Below the pieces are notes generated by a model that did no database searches, was not told where the DNA came from, and worked only from the letters and a program-made list of their open reading frames with translations. A DNA stretch of 9,934 nt from an uncultured Arcobacter sp. GTDB lineage: Bacteria > Campylobacterota > Campylobacteria > Campylobacterales > Arcobacteraceae. The stretch lies in contig CALMBI010000193.1 of assembly GCA_937860115.1 (NCBI GenBank), forward strand, positions 1 through 9,934. Reading direction: 5' to 3'. Positions 1 through 6,078 of this stretch are shown piece after piece. Numbering within the stretch: position 1 is the first letter of the stretch; each line of letters opens with the position of its first letter. The position numbers and the translations under genes are program-made.

Positions 1-567
1 GTTTTGTACAAAAAAACTCCTATTTTAGAAATTAAAAATCTAAAAGCTACATATTTTGAAATTGAAACAACAGATTTGATTGAATGGAAAGATCCAACAC
101 CATATCCATCAACAATTTATGGAGATGATTATTATTACAATATTGCAGGAAAATCAAAATTTAAAGGTTATGAAATAAATTATCAAGATGAAGTGGTGCA
201 AAATTTATTGGTTGTAATAAATTATAAAAAACAATCAGCAAAGGATAAAAATGGAAAAGATTTGACTCGAAGAATCAAACAAAGTGCAAAAGTAAATCTT
301 GATTATTATGGGATTGAAAAACTTCATCTTGGTATTGGTGCAAATTATGTAGGACAAAGAGATGATTTAGACTATAATACATACCCATATACTCCACTTC
401 AAACAGGAAAATATACTTTGGTAAATACAGTTGTAAACTATGATGTTTCAAAAACTCTAAAAACGTATCTACAAATAGATAACCTGACAGATAAACTCTA
501 TCAAGAGGTTGATGGATATGGAACCAATGGTAGAACTTTGAGTGTTGGAATAAATGCAACTTTCTAA
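1..567 (+). CDS. TonB-dependent outer-membrane receptor, C-terminal part (5' truncated by window edge)
   Basis: The reading frame is open from the first base, so the gene begins upstream; the TTG at base 4 is an internal codon, not a start. What remains is about 188 residues of a beta-barrel. Alternating hydrophobic and polar strands are visible, with the pattern TYFEIETTDLIEW followed by YYNIAGKSKFKGYEI, which is typical of late barrel strands in TonB-dependent receptors. The end carries the family's hallmark closing strands: QIDNLTDKLYQEVDGYGTNGR, then a last strand ending in Phe (GINATF), the residue recognised by the BAM machinery. By family knowledge such receptors import ferric siderophores, haem, cobalamin or other metal complexes using TonB-ExbBD energy. 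The plug and TonB box lie outside the window, so the substrate cannot be named. Its last 14 bases overlap the next gene, which suggests co-transcription. Confidence 0.88.
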   Translation, partial: VLYKKTPILEIKNLKATYFEIETTDLIEWKDPTPYPSTIYGDDYYYNIAGKSKFKGYEINYQDEVVQNLLVVINYKKQSAKDKNGKDLTRRIKQSAKVNLDYYGIEKLHLGIGANYVGQRDDLDYNTYPYTPLQTGKYTLVNTVVNYDVSKTLKTYLQIDNLTDKLYQEVDGYGTNGRTLSVGINATF

Positions 568-1129
568 AAACATCAAAATAAGAGATTTTTTATGGTACAA
601 ATTTCTTAATTCAGTTTTTACAGGACTCGCTATGGGTTCTGTTTTTACGATTTATGGCTCACTAGAGCCATCTATTTTTTCAGCTGGTGGGATATTTTTA
701 GCGATTGGACTTTTGATAGTTGCTAAATATTACATACAAATCCTAAACATCAAAGCATTTTATCGTATCTCTTTGGGGGTAGAAATAGTGATGCTTTTGA
801 TGGTAGGATATTTTCTTTTAAGCCCTTACAACTACACAACAGCACTGTTGGTTTATATTGGATATCAAATCTCGTTTATGTTTGGAAGTTATCTAGTAAG
901 GGCTGAAACTGTTTTTTTAAGTCGTACAATGATACTTAGTTTCCTTGATGTTGCGAAACAAAAAGGGTATCTTGTGGGACTTGCAGTTTCGTATGGTTTT
1001 TATAAACTTTTAGTATATTTTAATACAACTGACAATCAAACACAAGTCTATTATCTCCATTTTGGACTTTTTGTTTTGGAGATTTTTGTAATTTATTATT
1101 TATGGAAAGCTTTTTTAGAGAAAAAATAA
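554..1129 (+). CDS. Six-helix inner-membrane protein of unknown function
   Basis: I do not recognise a named family for this 191-residue protein. It is strongly hydrophobic, with about six predicted membrane helices near residues 17-35, 41-62, 71-90, 95-115, 137-155 and 165-184, a short basic N-terminus and a KAFLEKK tail. The fourth connection carries charged residues (LVRAETVFLSR, then FLDVAKQKGYL), somewhat like the loops of half a major-facilitator transporter, but this is only a resemblance. The ATG lies inside the receptor gene with a 14-base overlap in another frame, and no strong Shine-Dalgarno is seen apart from a weak GGAA just upstream. The overlap points to translational coupling. 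A role alongside the receptor, for example moving the same substrate across the inner membrane, is inference. Confidence 0.75.
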   Translation: MQLSKNIKIRDFLWYKFLNSVFTGLAMGSVFTIYGSLEPSIFSAGGIFLAIGLLIVAKYYIQILNIKAFYRISLGVEIVMLLMVGYFLLSPYNYTTALLVYIGYQISFMFGSYLVRAETVFLSRTMILSFLDVAKQKGYLVGLAVSYGFYKLLVYFNTTDNQTQVYYLHFGLFVLEIFVIYYLWKAFLEKK

Positions 1130-1162
1130 GTTACCATTTTTGATCTTAAACAAAGGTAGAAA

Positions 1163-1516
1163 ATGTTCAAATCAATCTTATTATCGCTTGCGTTATTTTC
1201 TTTTTCATTTGGTGCTCCTTTTTATACAAACGATCATATTGAGATCAAAAAAGGGATCGCATTTAACAAACAAACCAACAAAAGATTTGATGGTATCATC
1301 AATGAACTCTATGAAACAGGTGAGCTTCAAAGTGAAAAAAGTTATAAATACGGGGTTATTACTGATATGAAAACTTACAAAATTTCAGGTGCACTCGCAT
1401 CTCAAGTGATCTTTAAAAATGGGAAAGCTACAAATGGGAAGATATACTATGAAAATCCAAAAAAAGATCGCTCAATGACAAGAGCAGATTTTTATAAACT
1501 AAAATTAGATTATTAG
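1163..1516 (+). CDS. Small secreted protein with MORN-like (YwqK-type) repeats
   Basis: This 117-residue protein begins with a clear signal peptide: basic MFK, a hydrophobic stretch, and a likely cleavage after FSFGA near residue 18. The mature part contains short units of the form 'LYETGELQSEKSYKYG' and 'VIFKNGKATNGKIYYENPK', i.e. an aromatic residue, xNG or xTG, then alternating polar beta residues. This resembles the MORN_2 / YwqK-type beta-hairpin repeat. The likely location is the periplasm or outer membrane. An AAAGG element at 1152-1156 sits 6 bases before the ATG and supports this start. The stop codon overlaps the AGGAGAG ribosome binding site of the next gene. Function is unknown; such repeats usually mediate protein or membrane contacts. 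Confidence 0.72.
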   Translation: MFKSILLSLALFSFSFGAPFYTNDHIEIKKGIAFNKQTNKRFDGIINELYETGELQSEKSYKYGVITDMKTYKISGALASQVIFKNGKATNGKIYYENPKKDRSMTRADFYKLKLDY

Positions 1517-1527
1517 GAGAGAAGATT

Positions 1528-2085
1528 ATGAAAAAAGTAGTTTTAGTTCCACTTGCAAGTGGATTTGAAGAGATTGAGGCAGTAAGTATCATTGATATTC
1601 TACGACGTGCAGAAATTGAGGTTATCATAGGATATTTAGAAGAATCAAATCTTATTCTTGGGGCAAATTGGATTACAATACAAGCAGATATTCCACTAAA
1701 AGATATCGATGTAGATAAACTTGATATGATTGTCCTTCCAGGTGGTTGGAGTGGAACAAAGGCATTAGCAAGTGATCCACTTACACAAGAGATCTTAAAA
1801 CAAATGGATAGTAAAAACAAACTTATCGGAGCTATCTGCGCAGCTCCATTTGCACTACATAGCGCTGGAGTTCTTAAACAAAACTACACATGTTATCCAT
1901 CTGTAGAAAATGAGATTAGGGTTGATGGATACCAAAATGACAAAGTTGTCGTAGAAGATGAAAATATTTTAACATCAAGAGGACCTGCAACTGCTATCTG
2001 TTTTGCTTTAGAGATAGTTAAAAAACTGTGTGGAGAAGAGAAATATTTGGCTATAAAAAAAGGTCTTTTAGCAACGCATTGCTAA
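1528..2085 (+). CDS. DJ-1/PfpI (ThiJ/YajL) family protein
   Basis: At 185 residues this matches the usual length of DJ-1 family proteins. The N-terminus reads VVLVPLASGFEEIEA, the family signature; Glu17 corresponds to the conserved glutamate that hydrogen-bonds the catalytic cysteine (Glu18 in human DJ-1). The nucleophile elbow is seen in IGAICAAP, giving Cys104 as the reactive cysteine. The C-terminal family motif is ILTSRGPATAICFALEIV. The position of DJ-1 His126 is occupied by Tyr123 (CYPS), so a classic Cys-His pair is absent. Known members act as redox-sensitive chaperones and have disputed glyoxalase/deglycase activities in the cytoplasm. AGGAGAG at 1515-1521 is an excellent ribosome binding site. 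The downstream PLP enzyme follows after 13 bases, so the two are probably co-transcribed. The exact activity cannot be told from sequence. Confidence 0.9.
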   Translation: MKKVVLVPLASGFEEIEAVSIIDILRRAEIEVIIGYLEESNLILGANWITIQADIPLKDIDVDKLDMIVLPGGWSGTKALASDPLTQEILKQMDSKNKLIGAICAAPFALHSAGVLKQNYTCYPSVENEIRVDGYQNDKVVVEDENILTSRGPATAICFALEIVKKLCGEEKYLAIKKGLLATHC

Positions 2086-2098
2086 GATTATACGATAT

Positions 2099-3118
2099 AT
2101 GAATCAATTTTTGTATGGTGGTGATATAGAAAGTTTTGCAAAATATATTGATTGTAAAATTGAAGAAGTGATCGATTTTTCTTCAAATATCAATTTTGTA
2201 AAGCCTCATATCGCTATTGATTTTAATCATCTTAATATTGCGCCTTATCCAAGCTATAATCATCTTTATGAAATGATCGCAAAACTTTATGGGGTTAAAA
2301 AAAGTGAATTAGAACTTTTTAATGGTGGGAGTAGTGCTATATTTTCACTTTTTAGATATCTACAACTCAAACGATGTTTTATCTATGCTCCTGCATATTT
2401 AGAATATAAAAAAGCCTCTACACTTTTTGGATATGAAACAAAACTCATAAATAGATTTGATGATATGGATAGTAAAAATGATTTTAGTAGTGATTCTTTG
2501 ATAGTTTTTGTCAATCCTTCTACTCCAGATGGAAAGTATTATGATCTTGATACGCTGATGGCACAATGGATAAAAGCAAATGCGACAATTTTGATCGATG
2601 AATCATTTTTGGATTTTACAAATGAAAAGAGTGCTATCGAATATCTAAAATGCTACCCAAAACTTTTTATCTTAAAGTCTATGACAAAATTTTATGGGGC
2701 AGCTGGGATTAGAGTAGGGGGAATTATCTCAAATAAGATCGCAATAAGTCATCTTAAAGAGAAAGAACCACTTTGGAAGATATCGCAGTTTGATAGTCAC
2801 TATATAGCTGAAGCACTCAAAGATAAAAGTTTTAAAAAGATTGCAAAAGCACTAGGATCAAAAAATAATATACTTTTAGAACAAATCTTGCAAAACTCAG
2901 GTTTATTTGATATTGTCTATCCAAGTAGTACCAATTTTATTTTAGCTAAACTCAAAAATCTAAAAGCATACCAATTACAAGAATATCTAAGTAAATACAA
3001 GATATTTATTCAAAATAGTTCAAATTTTGATTTTTTAGATGATAGTTATCTGCGATTTGCAGTGAAAAGCACACAAGAGTTAGAACTCTTAAAAAAAGCT
3101 TTTGATGAGAAAAGATGA
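2099..3118 (+). CDS. cobD: CobD-like PLP-dependent aminotransferase/decarboxylase (class I/II fold)
   Basis: This is a fold-type I PLP enzyme of 339 residues. The start MNQFLYGGDIESFAKY followed by EVIDFSSNIN resembles the 'HGG...DFSxNINP' opening of threonine-phosphate decarboxylase (CobD) rather than that of HisC. PLP-site residues are visible: GGSSA (77-81) for phosphate binding, VNPSTPDG with Asn139, LIDESF with Asp167, the Schiff-base lysine Lys197 in SMTKFYGAAGIRVGG, and Arg319 in YLRFAV for substrate carboxylate. CobD makes the aminopropanol-phosphate (or, from serine phosphate, ethanolamine-phosphate) linker of cobalamin in the cytoplasm. No other cobalamin genes are in the window, so the substrate is inferred from family likeness and a different amino acid remains possible. 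There is no obvious Shine-Dalgarno before the ATG; the short gap to the DJ-1 gene suggests translation by re-initiation. Confidence 0.8.
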   Translation: MNQFLYGGDIESFAKYIDCKIEEVIDFSSNINFVKPHIAIDFNHLNIAPYPSYNHLYEMIAKLYGVKKSELELFNGGSSAIFSLFRYLQLKRCFIYAPAYLEYKKASTLFGYETKLINRFDDMDSKNDFSSDSLIVFVNPSTPDGKYYDLDTLMAQWIKANATILIDESFLDFTNEKSAIEYLKCYPKLFILKSMTKFYGAAGIRVGGIISNKIAISHLKEKEPLWKISQFDSHYIAEALKDKSFKKIAKALGSKNNILLEQILQNSGLFDIVYPSSTNFILAKLKNLKAYQLQEYLSKYKIFIQNSSNFDFLDDSYLRFAVKSTQELELLKKAFDEKR

Positions 3119-3139
3119 TAATACTAAAAGAATAATCTC

Positions 3140-4018
3140 TTAGAAATCGTATCCTAACTCTTTGAGTCCCTCTTTATTTTTACTCCATCCTTTTTTAACA
3201 GATACGAAAAGCTCAAGATAGACTTTTTTACCAATTAGTTTTTCGATTTTTTTTCTAGCATTGAGGCCTATTCGCTTAATTGCAACTCCACCCTCACCGA
3301 TGATCATCCCTTTTTGTGTTTGTTTTTCTACTATGATAGTAGCTTTGATCACTTCAACATGTGGTTTTTCTTCCACTTTATTCATAATAACATCAGCTTC
3401 ATACGGGATCTCATCACTGATGTTTTCAAATACTGATTCTCTAATAAATTCTCTATAGATATCTCTTAAATGTGTTGTTGTTAAGATCTCTGTGTCAAAA
3501 AGATATGGCCCAACAGGTAAGTATTTGATCACTTCATCAAGGATAACTGATTGTTTTTTCCCTTTTTTTGTTGAGATTGGTATGATAGCTTTGTATTTAT
3601 CTTCATACTGTTTGTACTCTTCTATCTTTGCACCAACCTCTTCACTAGAAACAAAATCTGTTTTTGTAAGAAGCAAGATATGGGGAGTGTTTTTTTTGTT
3701 CTCTTCTAAAAATTTTTCGTAGTGTTCTACTTTATCGGTAACTGGTGCTAAAAATAAAATAAGATCACACTCTCCAATAGCCTTTAAAGCCTCTTCAAGC
3801 ATAAATTGATTGATAAGTTTTTCTTGATGGTGAAGCCCTGGAGTATCTACAAAAATAATCTGATCATCACCATGCATTACGATAGTGTTTGATCTCTTTC
3901 GTGTGGCATTTGCTTTATGTGATACCATATTGATTTTTTCACCCACTAGCCAGTTTAAAAGTGTACTTTTCCCAGCATTTGGTCTCCCTATGGCAGCTAC
4001 ATATCCACATTTTGTCAT
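3140..4018 (-). CDS. era: GTPase Era (16S rRNA / 30S assembly factor)
   Basis: Era binds the 3' end of 16S rRNA and checks 30S subunit maturation. From the chosen start the protein is 292 residues, the usual Era length. The P-loop is GRPNAGKS (11-18), the switch region KANATRKRSNTI holds the G2 threonines, G3 is DTPG (58-61), and G4 is TKTD (118-121) in place of NKxD. The C-terminal KH domain shows KGMIIGEGGVAIKRIGLNARKKIE with its GxxG loop, and the ending GLKELGYDF is typical. An in-frame ATG 16 codons upstream (4066) exists, but the ATG at 4018 begins directly at the GTPase fold and has a good GAGGAA site, so I use 4018. The gene lies 40 bases downstream of the ElyC-like gene, probably in the same operon. 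Confidence 0.96.
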   Translation of the reverse strand: MTKCGYVAAIGRPNAGKSTLLNWLVGEKINMVSHKANATRKRSNTIVMHGDDQIIFVDTPGLHHQEKLINQFMLEEALKAIGECDLILFLAPVTDKVEHYEKFLEENKKNTPHILLLTKTDFVSSEEVGAKIEEYKQYEDKYKAIIPISTKKGKKQSVILDEVIKYLPVGPYLFDTEILTTTHLRDIYREFIRESVFENISDEIPYEADVIMNKVEEKPHVEVIKATIIVEKQTQKGMIIGEGGVAIKRIGLNARKKIEKLIGKKVYLELFVSVKKGWSKNKEGLKELGYDF

Positions 4019-4024
4019 ATTATT

Positions 4025-4030
4025 TTCCTC
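4025..4030 (-). promoter_or_regulatory. Shine-Dalgarno deciding the era start
   Basis: GAGGAA on the minus strand lies 6 bases upstream of the ATG at 4018. It favours that start over the in-frame ATG at 4066, which would add a 16-residue polar extension (NHTNKKEENN) not expected in Era and would run into the preceding gene. Confidence 0.75.
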
Positions 4031-4058
4031 TTTTTTGTTAGTATGGTTTAGTGTAACA

Positions 4059-4772
4059 TTATTCAACTAAAAAGTTGACTATTTGGATCCAAAGGATACC
4101 TATATATTCATGCCAAGCTTTTTCGGTTTTATCTAGACTATAGCCATCTGGAAGTGAAAGGGGTGAATCACTCTCTTTTATAAGATAATCAGTTGGAGCT
4201 GGAGTTGGTTTAAGCCCCTCTTGCCCAAATATCATCATAGCACGCTTCATGTGATATGCTGAGGTAACAAGGATAAATTTTTGTTTTTTTAATATCTCTT
4301 TGATATTTCTTGCTTCTTCTCTTGTATCTTTTGGTTTTGGATAGACAAAGATATCTTTTTCATTGATCCCGATCGATTTAAGTATCCCAGCTGTTCTTAT
4401 CGCTTCAGGTGTTTTACCTCTCCCCTCATATCCAGAGGTGATTATTTTTGCTCCACTTATTTCATGATAGAGCCGAAGCACTTCCCATCCTCTATTTTCC
4501 ATATCTCCACCAAGGTAGACTATAAACTTCGTATTTGCAGGGATATTTTTGAGTGGTTTGTATTCATTTTCTAGATTGCTAAGAAGTAGGTTTGCAAATG
4601 AACTATGAGAGATGATAGCTATCCAAAGTAGTGAGATAGTAAGATAGACTTTTGCTTTTTGGATCTTTTTTTTAAATAAAAAGTAAAGCCCTATAGCAAA
4701 TAAAAATAATCCAATTGTAAGTGGCATTACAAAACTTGCTATGATTTTTTTGAGTATAAAAAGTATGTCCAT
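4059..4772 (-). CDS. elyC: ElyC/SanA/YdcF-family (DUF218) envelope protein
   Basis: This 237-residue protein matches the layout of E. coli ElyC. The N-terminal 'ILKKIIASFVMPL' runs into a first membrane helix (about 7-33), followed by a second (about 41-60), then a DUF218 domain (about 82-225) in the periplasm. DUF218 landmarks are FIVYLGG (83-89), ITSGYEG (111-117), PKDTREEA (147-154), LVTSAYHMKRAM (168-179) with its His, GLKPTPAPTDY (187-196) and HEYIGILW (221-228). In E. coli ElyC supports peptidoglycan biogenesis through the lipid carrier pathway at low temperature; the same role here is inference from family. Its ATG follows immediately after the ABC gene's stop (TAAATG), with AAGGAAT some way upstream, so translation is likely coupled. 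DUF218 paralogues SanA and YdcF are alternatives, but the two-helix N-terminus fits ElyC best. Confidence 0.82.
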   Translation of the reverse strand: MDILFILKKIIASFVMPLTIGLFLFAIGLYFLFKKKIQKAKVYLTISLLWIAIISHSSFANLLLSNLENEYKPLKNIPANTKFIVYLGGDMENRGWEVLRLYHEISGAKIITSGYEGRGKTPEAIRTAGILKSIGINEKDIFVYPKPKDTREEARNIKEILKKQKFILVTSAYHMKRAMMIFGQEGLKPTPAPTDYLIKESDSPLSLPDGYSLDKTEKAWHEYIGILWIQIVNFLVE

Positions 4773-5381
4773 TTATTTTTTATTCCTTGTTGTTATTGTA
4801 TTGTGTTCTATATTGATGATCTCATCACTACACCATCTAGCCAATTCTTCATCGTGTGTGATTAAAAGTAGTCCAAAATTATCTATAAATTCTATCAAAA
4901 CTCTCATTACATCAAGTGCGATAATATTATCTAAAGCACTCGTAGGTTCATCTGCAAGTATAAGATCTGGCTTCATTAAAATTGCCCTAATGATACTACA
5001 TCTTTGCAATTGTCCACCGCTAAGTTCGTGTGGTTTTTTTTCGATTTGTTCTTGTGTCAAAGAAAACTTTTCAAGTAGGTATGATAACTCTTCTAGATCA
5101 GATGTCACATCTTGTATTTGTTCTAAAATAGAATAAAATGGATGAAATGAACTATATGGATCTTGATAGATTGAACTTAATTTAAGATGTGTGATTTTCC
5201 CTTTTTGGGCTTTAAGATTGTCTGTAATAAGTTCAAAAAGTGTACTTTTCCCACTACCACTGCTTCCAACAATACTTTTGATCTCTCCACGAGCTATTTC
5301 AAGGGAAAAATTTTGGTAAATTGGTTTTGTTTTGGTATAACCAAAAGTTACATTTTGGAGGCTTAGAACTTGTTCTTTCAT
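4773..5381 (-). CDS. ABC transporter ATP-binding protein, DppF/OppF/NikE-like, short
   Basis: This is a single ABC ATPase domain of 202 residues. Visible motifs are Walker A GSSGSGKS (39-46), Q-loop Gln73 in IYQDPYSSFHP, signature LSGGQ (120-124), Walker B LILADEP (140-146) with Glu145, D-loop SALD (148-151), and switch His176 in LLITHDEE. The QDPYSSFHP segment and the long helical region after it resemble the second ATPase of oligopeptide/nickel importers. The C-terminal extension those proteins usually carry is missing, so a shorter family (LolD-like export or a nickel subunit) cannot be excluded. No permease or binding protein lies in the window, so its partner is unknown. The ATG has no Shine-Dalgarno and sits a few bases after a possible -10 element, which might mean a leaderless transcript. 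It heads the elyC-era cluster. Confidence 0.87.
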   Translation of the reverse strand: MKEQVLSLQNVTFGYTKTKPIYQNFSLEIARGEIKSIVGSSGSGKSTLFELITDNLKAQKGKITHLKLSSIYQDPYSSFHPFYSILEQIQDVTSDLEELSYLLEKFSLTQEQIEKKPHELSGGQLQRCSIIRAILMKPDLILADEPTSALDNIIALDVMRVLIEFIDNFGLLLITHDEELARWCSDEIINIEHNTITTRNKK

Positions 5382-5388
5382 AAGTCGG

Positions 5389-5416
5389 ATTTTACACTAA
5401 GAATAGTTAAAGTTAA
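5389..5416 (-). promoter_or_regulatory. Possible promoter for the ABC-elyC-era cluster
   Basis: On the minus strand TTAACT (5416-5411) and TAAAAT (5394-5389) are separated by 16 bases, a fair sigma-70-type pair. The predicted start of transcription falls about at the ATG (5381), and no Shine-Dalgarno is present between them, so a leaderless mRNA is possible. AT-rich background makes such matches common. Confidence 0.35.
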
Positions 5417-5462
5417 GAAGTTGTAATATTCCTTGATTTAATAAAAAATAGGAGAAAATAAA

Positions 5463-5735
5463 ATGAAAAAAATCGTTTTAGGAACATTAATCTGTGGTGT
5501 TGCAGCATTCGCTGCTGTTAATTTAGGTGCTTGTAAAGGTTGCCATGGTGCAAACTGGGAAAAAGCAGCTTTAGGAAAATCTAAAATTGTTGCTAATATG
5601 ACAAAAGCTGAAGTAACTAAATCACTACAAGGGTACAAAGCTGGAACTTACGGTGGAGCTATGGCTGGTGTTATGAAAGGTCAAGTTGCTAAATATAGCG
5701 ATGCAGATTTAGCATCTACAGGTGTTGGAAAATAA
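5463..5735 (+). CDS. Small periplasmic monohaem cytochrome c (c-553 type)
   Basis: The 90-residue precursor has a signal peptide (MKKIVLGTLICGVAAFAA, cleavage near residue 18) and one haem-binding motif CKGCH (24-28), so haem is attached in the periplasm with His28 as proximal ligand. The distal methionine is probably Met71 or Met67 in GGAMAGVMKGQVAKYSDADL, a stretch typical of epsilonproteobacterial cytochrome c-553. The segment KAALGKSKIV is also a family trait. The C-terminus (ASTGVGK) is short but ends like relatives that finish in VGK, so I regard the gene as complete. Such proteins shuttle electrons from the bc1 complex to cbb3 oxidase or peroxidase. AGGAG at 5450-5454, 8 bases before the ATG, is a strong ribosome binding site, in keeping with an abundant protein. 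It is followed by its own terminator, so it is probably monocistronic. Confidence 0.92.
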   Translation: MKKIVLGTLICGVAAFAAVNLGACKGCHGANWEKAALGKSKIVANMTKAEVTKSLQGYKAGTYGGAMAGVMKGQVAKYSDADLASTGVGK

Positions 5736-5756
5736 TTTAATTTTCTTCTATATCTT

Positions 5757-5789
5757 AAAAGCCTAGCTGATTGTAGCTAGGCTTTTTTT
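5757..5789 (+). terminator. Intrinsic terminator after the cytochrome c gene
   Basis: A perfect 12-base stem (AAAAGCCTAGCT pairing with AGCTAGGCTTTT, core 5761-5768 with 5775-5782) closes a 6-base loop GATTGT and is followed by a run of seven T. It lies 21 bases after the cytochrome stop. The opposite strand has a weaker T run, so it may also end transcripts of the ccoS operon, which stops at 5814. Confidence 0.92.
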
Positions 5790-5813
5790 ATTTACAAAAA
5801 TAACAATAAAGAT

Positions 5814-6059
5814 TTAATCAAGAGTTAATTTCTCTTGTTCACTTTTAAGCTTATTTTCTTTGAGATCTTTGATCTTTTGCTCTTTTTTAATTGCGTCATT
5901 GAGATCTTCAGTAGAATCAAAAAGAAGTCCATTCATCATTTTTTTGCCATCATCAAATTGTCCTTGTTTAACAGCCCAAATAAAAATAGCAAGCAATGAA
6001 AAACTCACCAAGATTCCAACCCCAAGCTCAAGCCATAAAATACTATCATTTTCGTTCAT
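5814..6059 (-). CDS. ccoS: cbb3 oxidase assembly protein CcoS
   Basis: CcoS is a small membrane protein needed to put haem and copper cofactors into cbb3-type cytochrome c oxidase. Here it is 81 residues, with one membrane helix at about 8-30 and, directly after it, the family hallmark WAVKQGQFDD (28-37). The tail (from about residue 50) is longer than in many CcoS proteins and strongly charged, rich in Lys and Glu (KKEQKIKDLKENKLKSEQEK), probably helical or coiled and cytoplasmic. AAGGAA (6073-6068), 8 bases before the ATG, is a good ribosome binding site. It lies 19 bases downstream of ccoI on the same strand, the standard arrangement, and is probably the last gene of the operon. Confidence 0.93.
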   Translation of the reverse strand: MNENDSILWLELGVGILVSFSLLAIFIWAVKQGQFDDGKKMMNGLLFDSTEDLNDAIKKEQKIKDLKENKLKSEQEKLTLD

Positions 6060-6078
6060 TTTGCAAATTCCTTTTTTC

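Noticed and set aside
275..559. Minus-strand open frame of 94 codons inside the receptor gene
   Set aside because: It is antisense to a clear beta-barrel sequence, has odd composition rich in His, Leu and Tyr, and no ribosome binding site or family likeness.
1428..1820. Minus-strand open frame of 130 codons opposite the DJ-1 gene
   Set aside because: It is a shadow of a well-recognised gene; its Ser/Ile-rich translation shows no motif.
3119..3139. Terminator between the convergent CobD-like and era genes
   Set aside because: The 21-base gap holds no stem-loop or T run that I can see.
4741..5136. Plus-strand open frame opposite the ABC ATPase gene
   Set aside because: It mirrors conserved ATPase motifs on the other strand and resembles no protein.
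5690..5735. Possible truncation of the cytochrome c C-terminus
   Set aside because: The ending (ADLASTGVGK) resembles complete relatives, other frames do not continue the family pattern, and a normal terminator follows.
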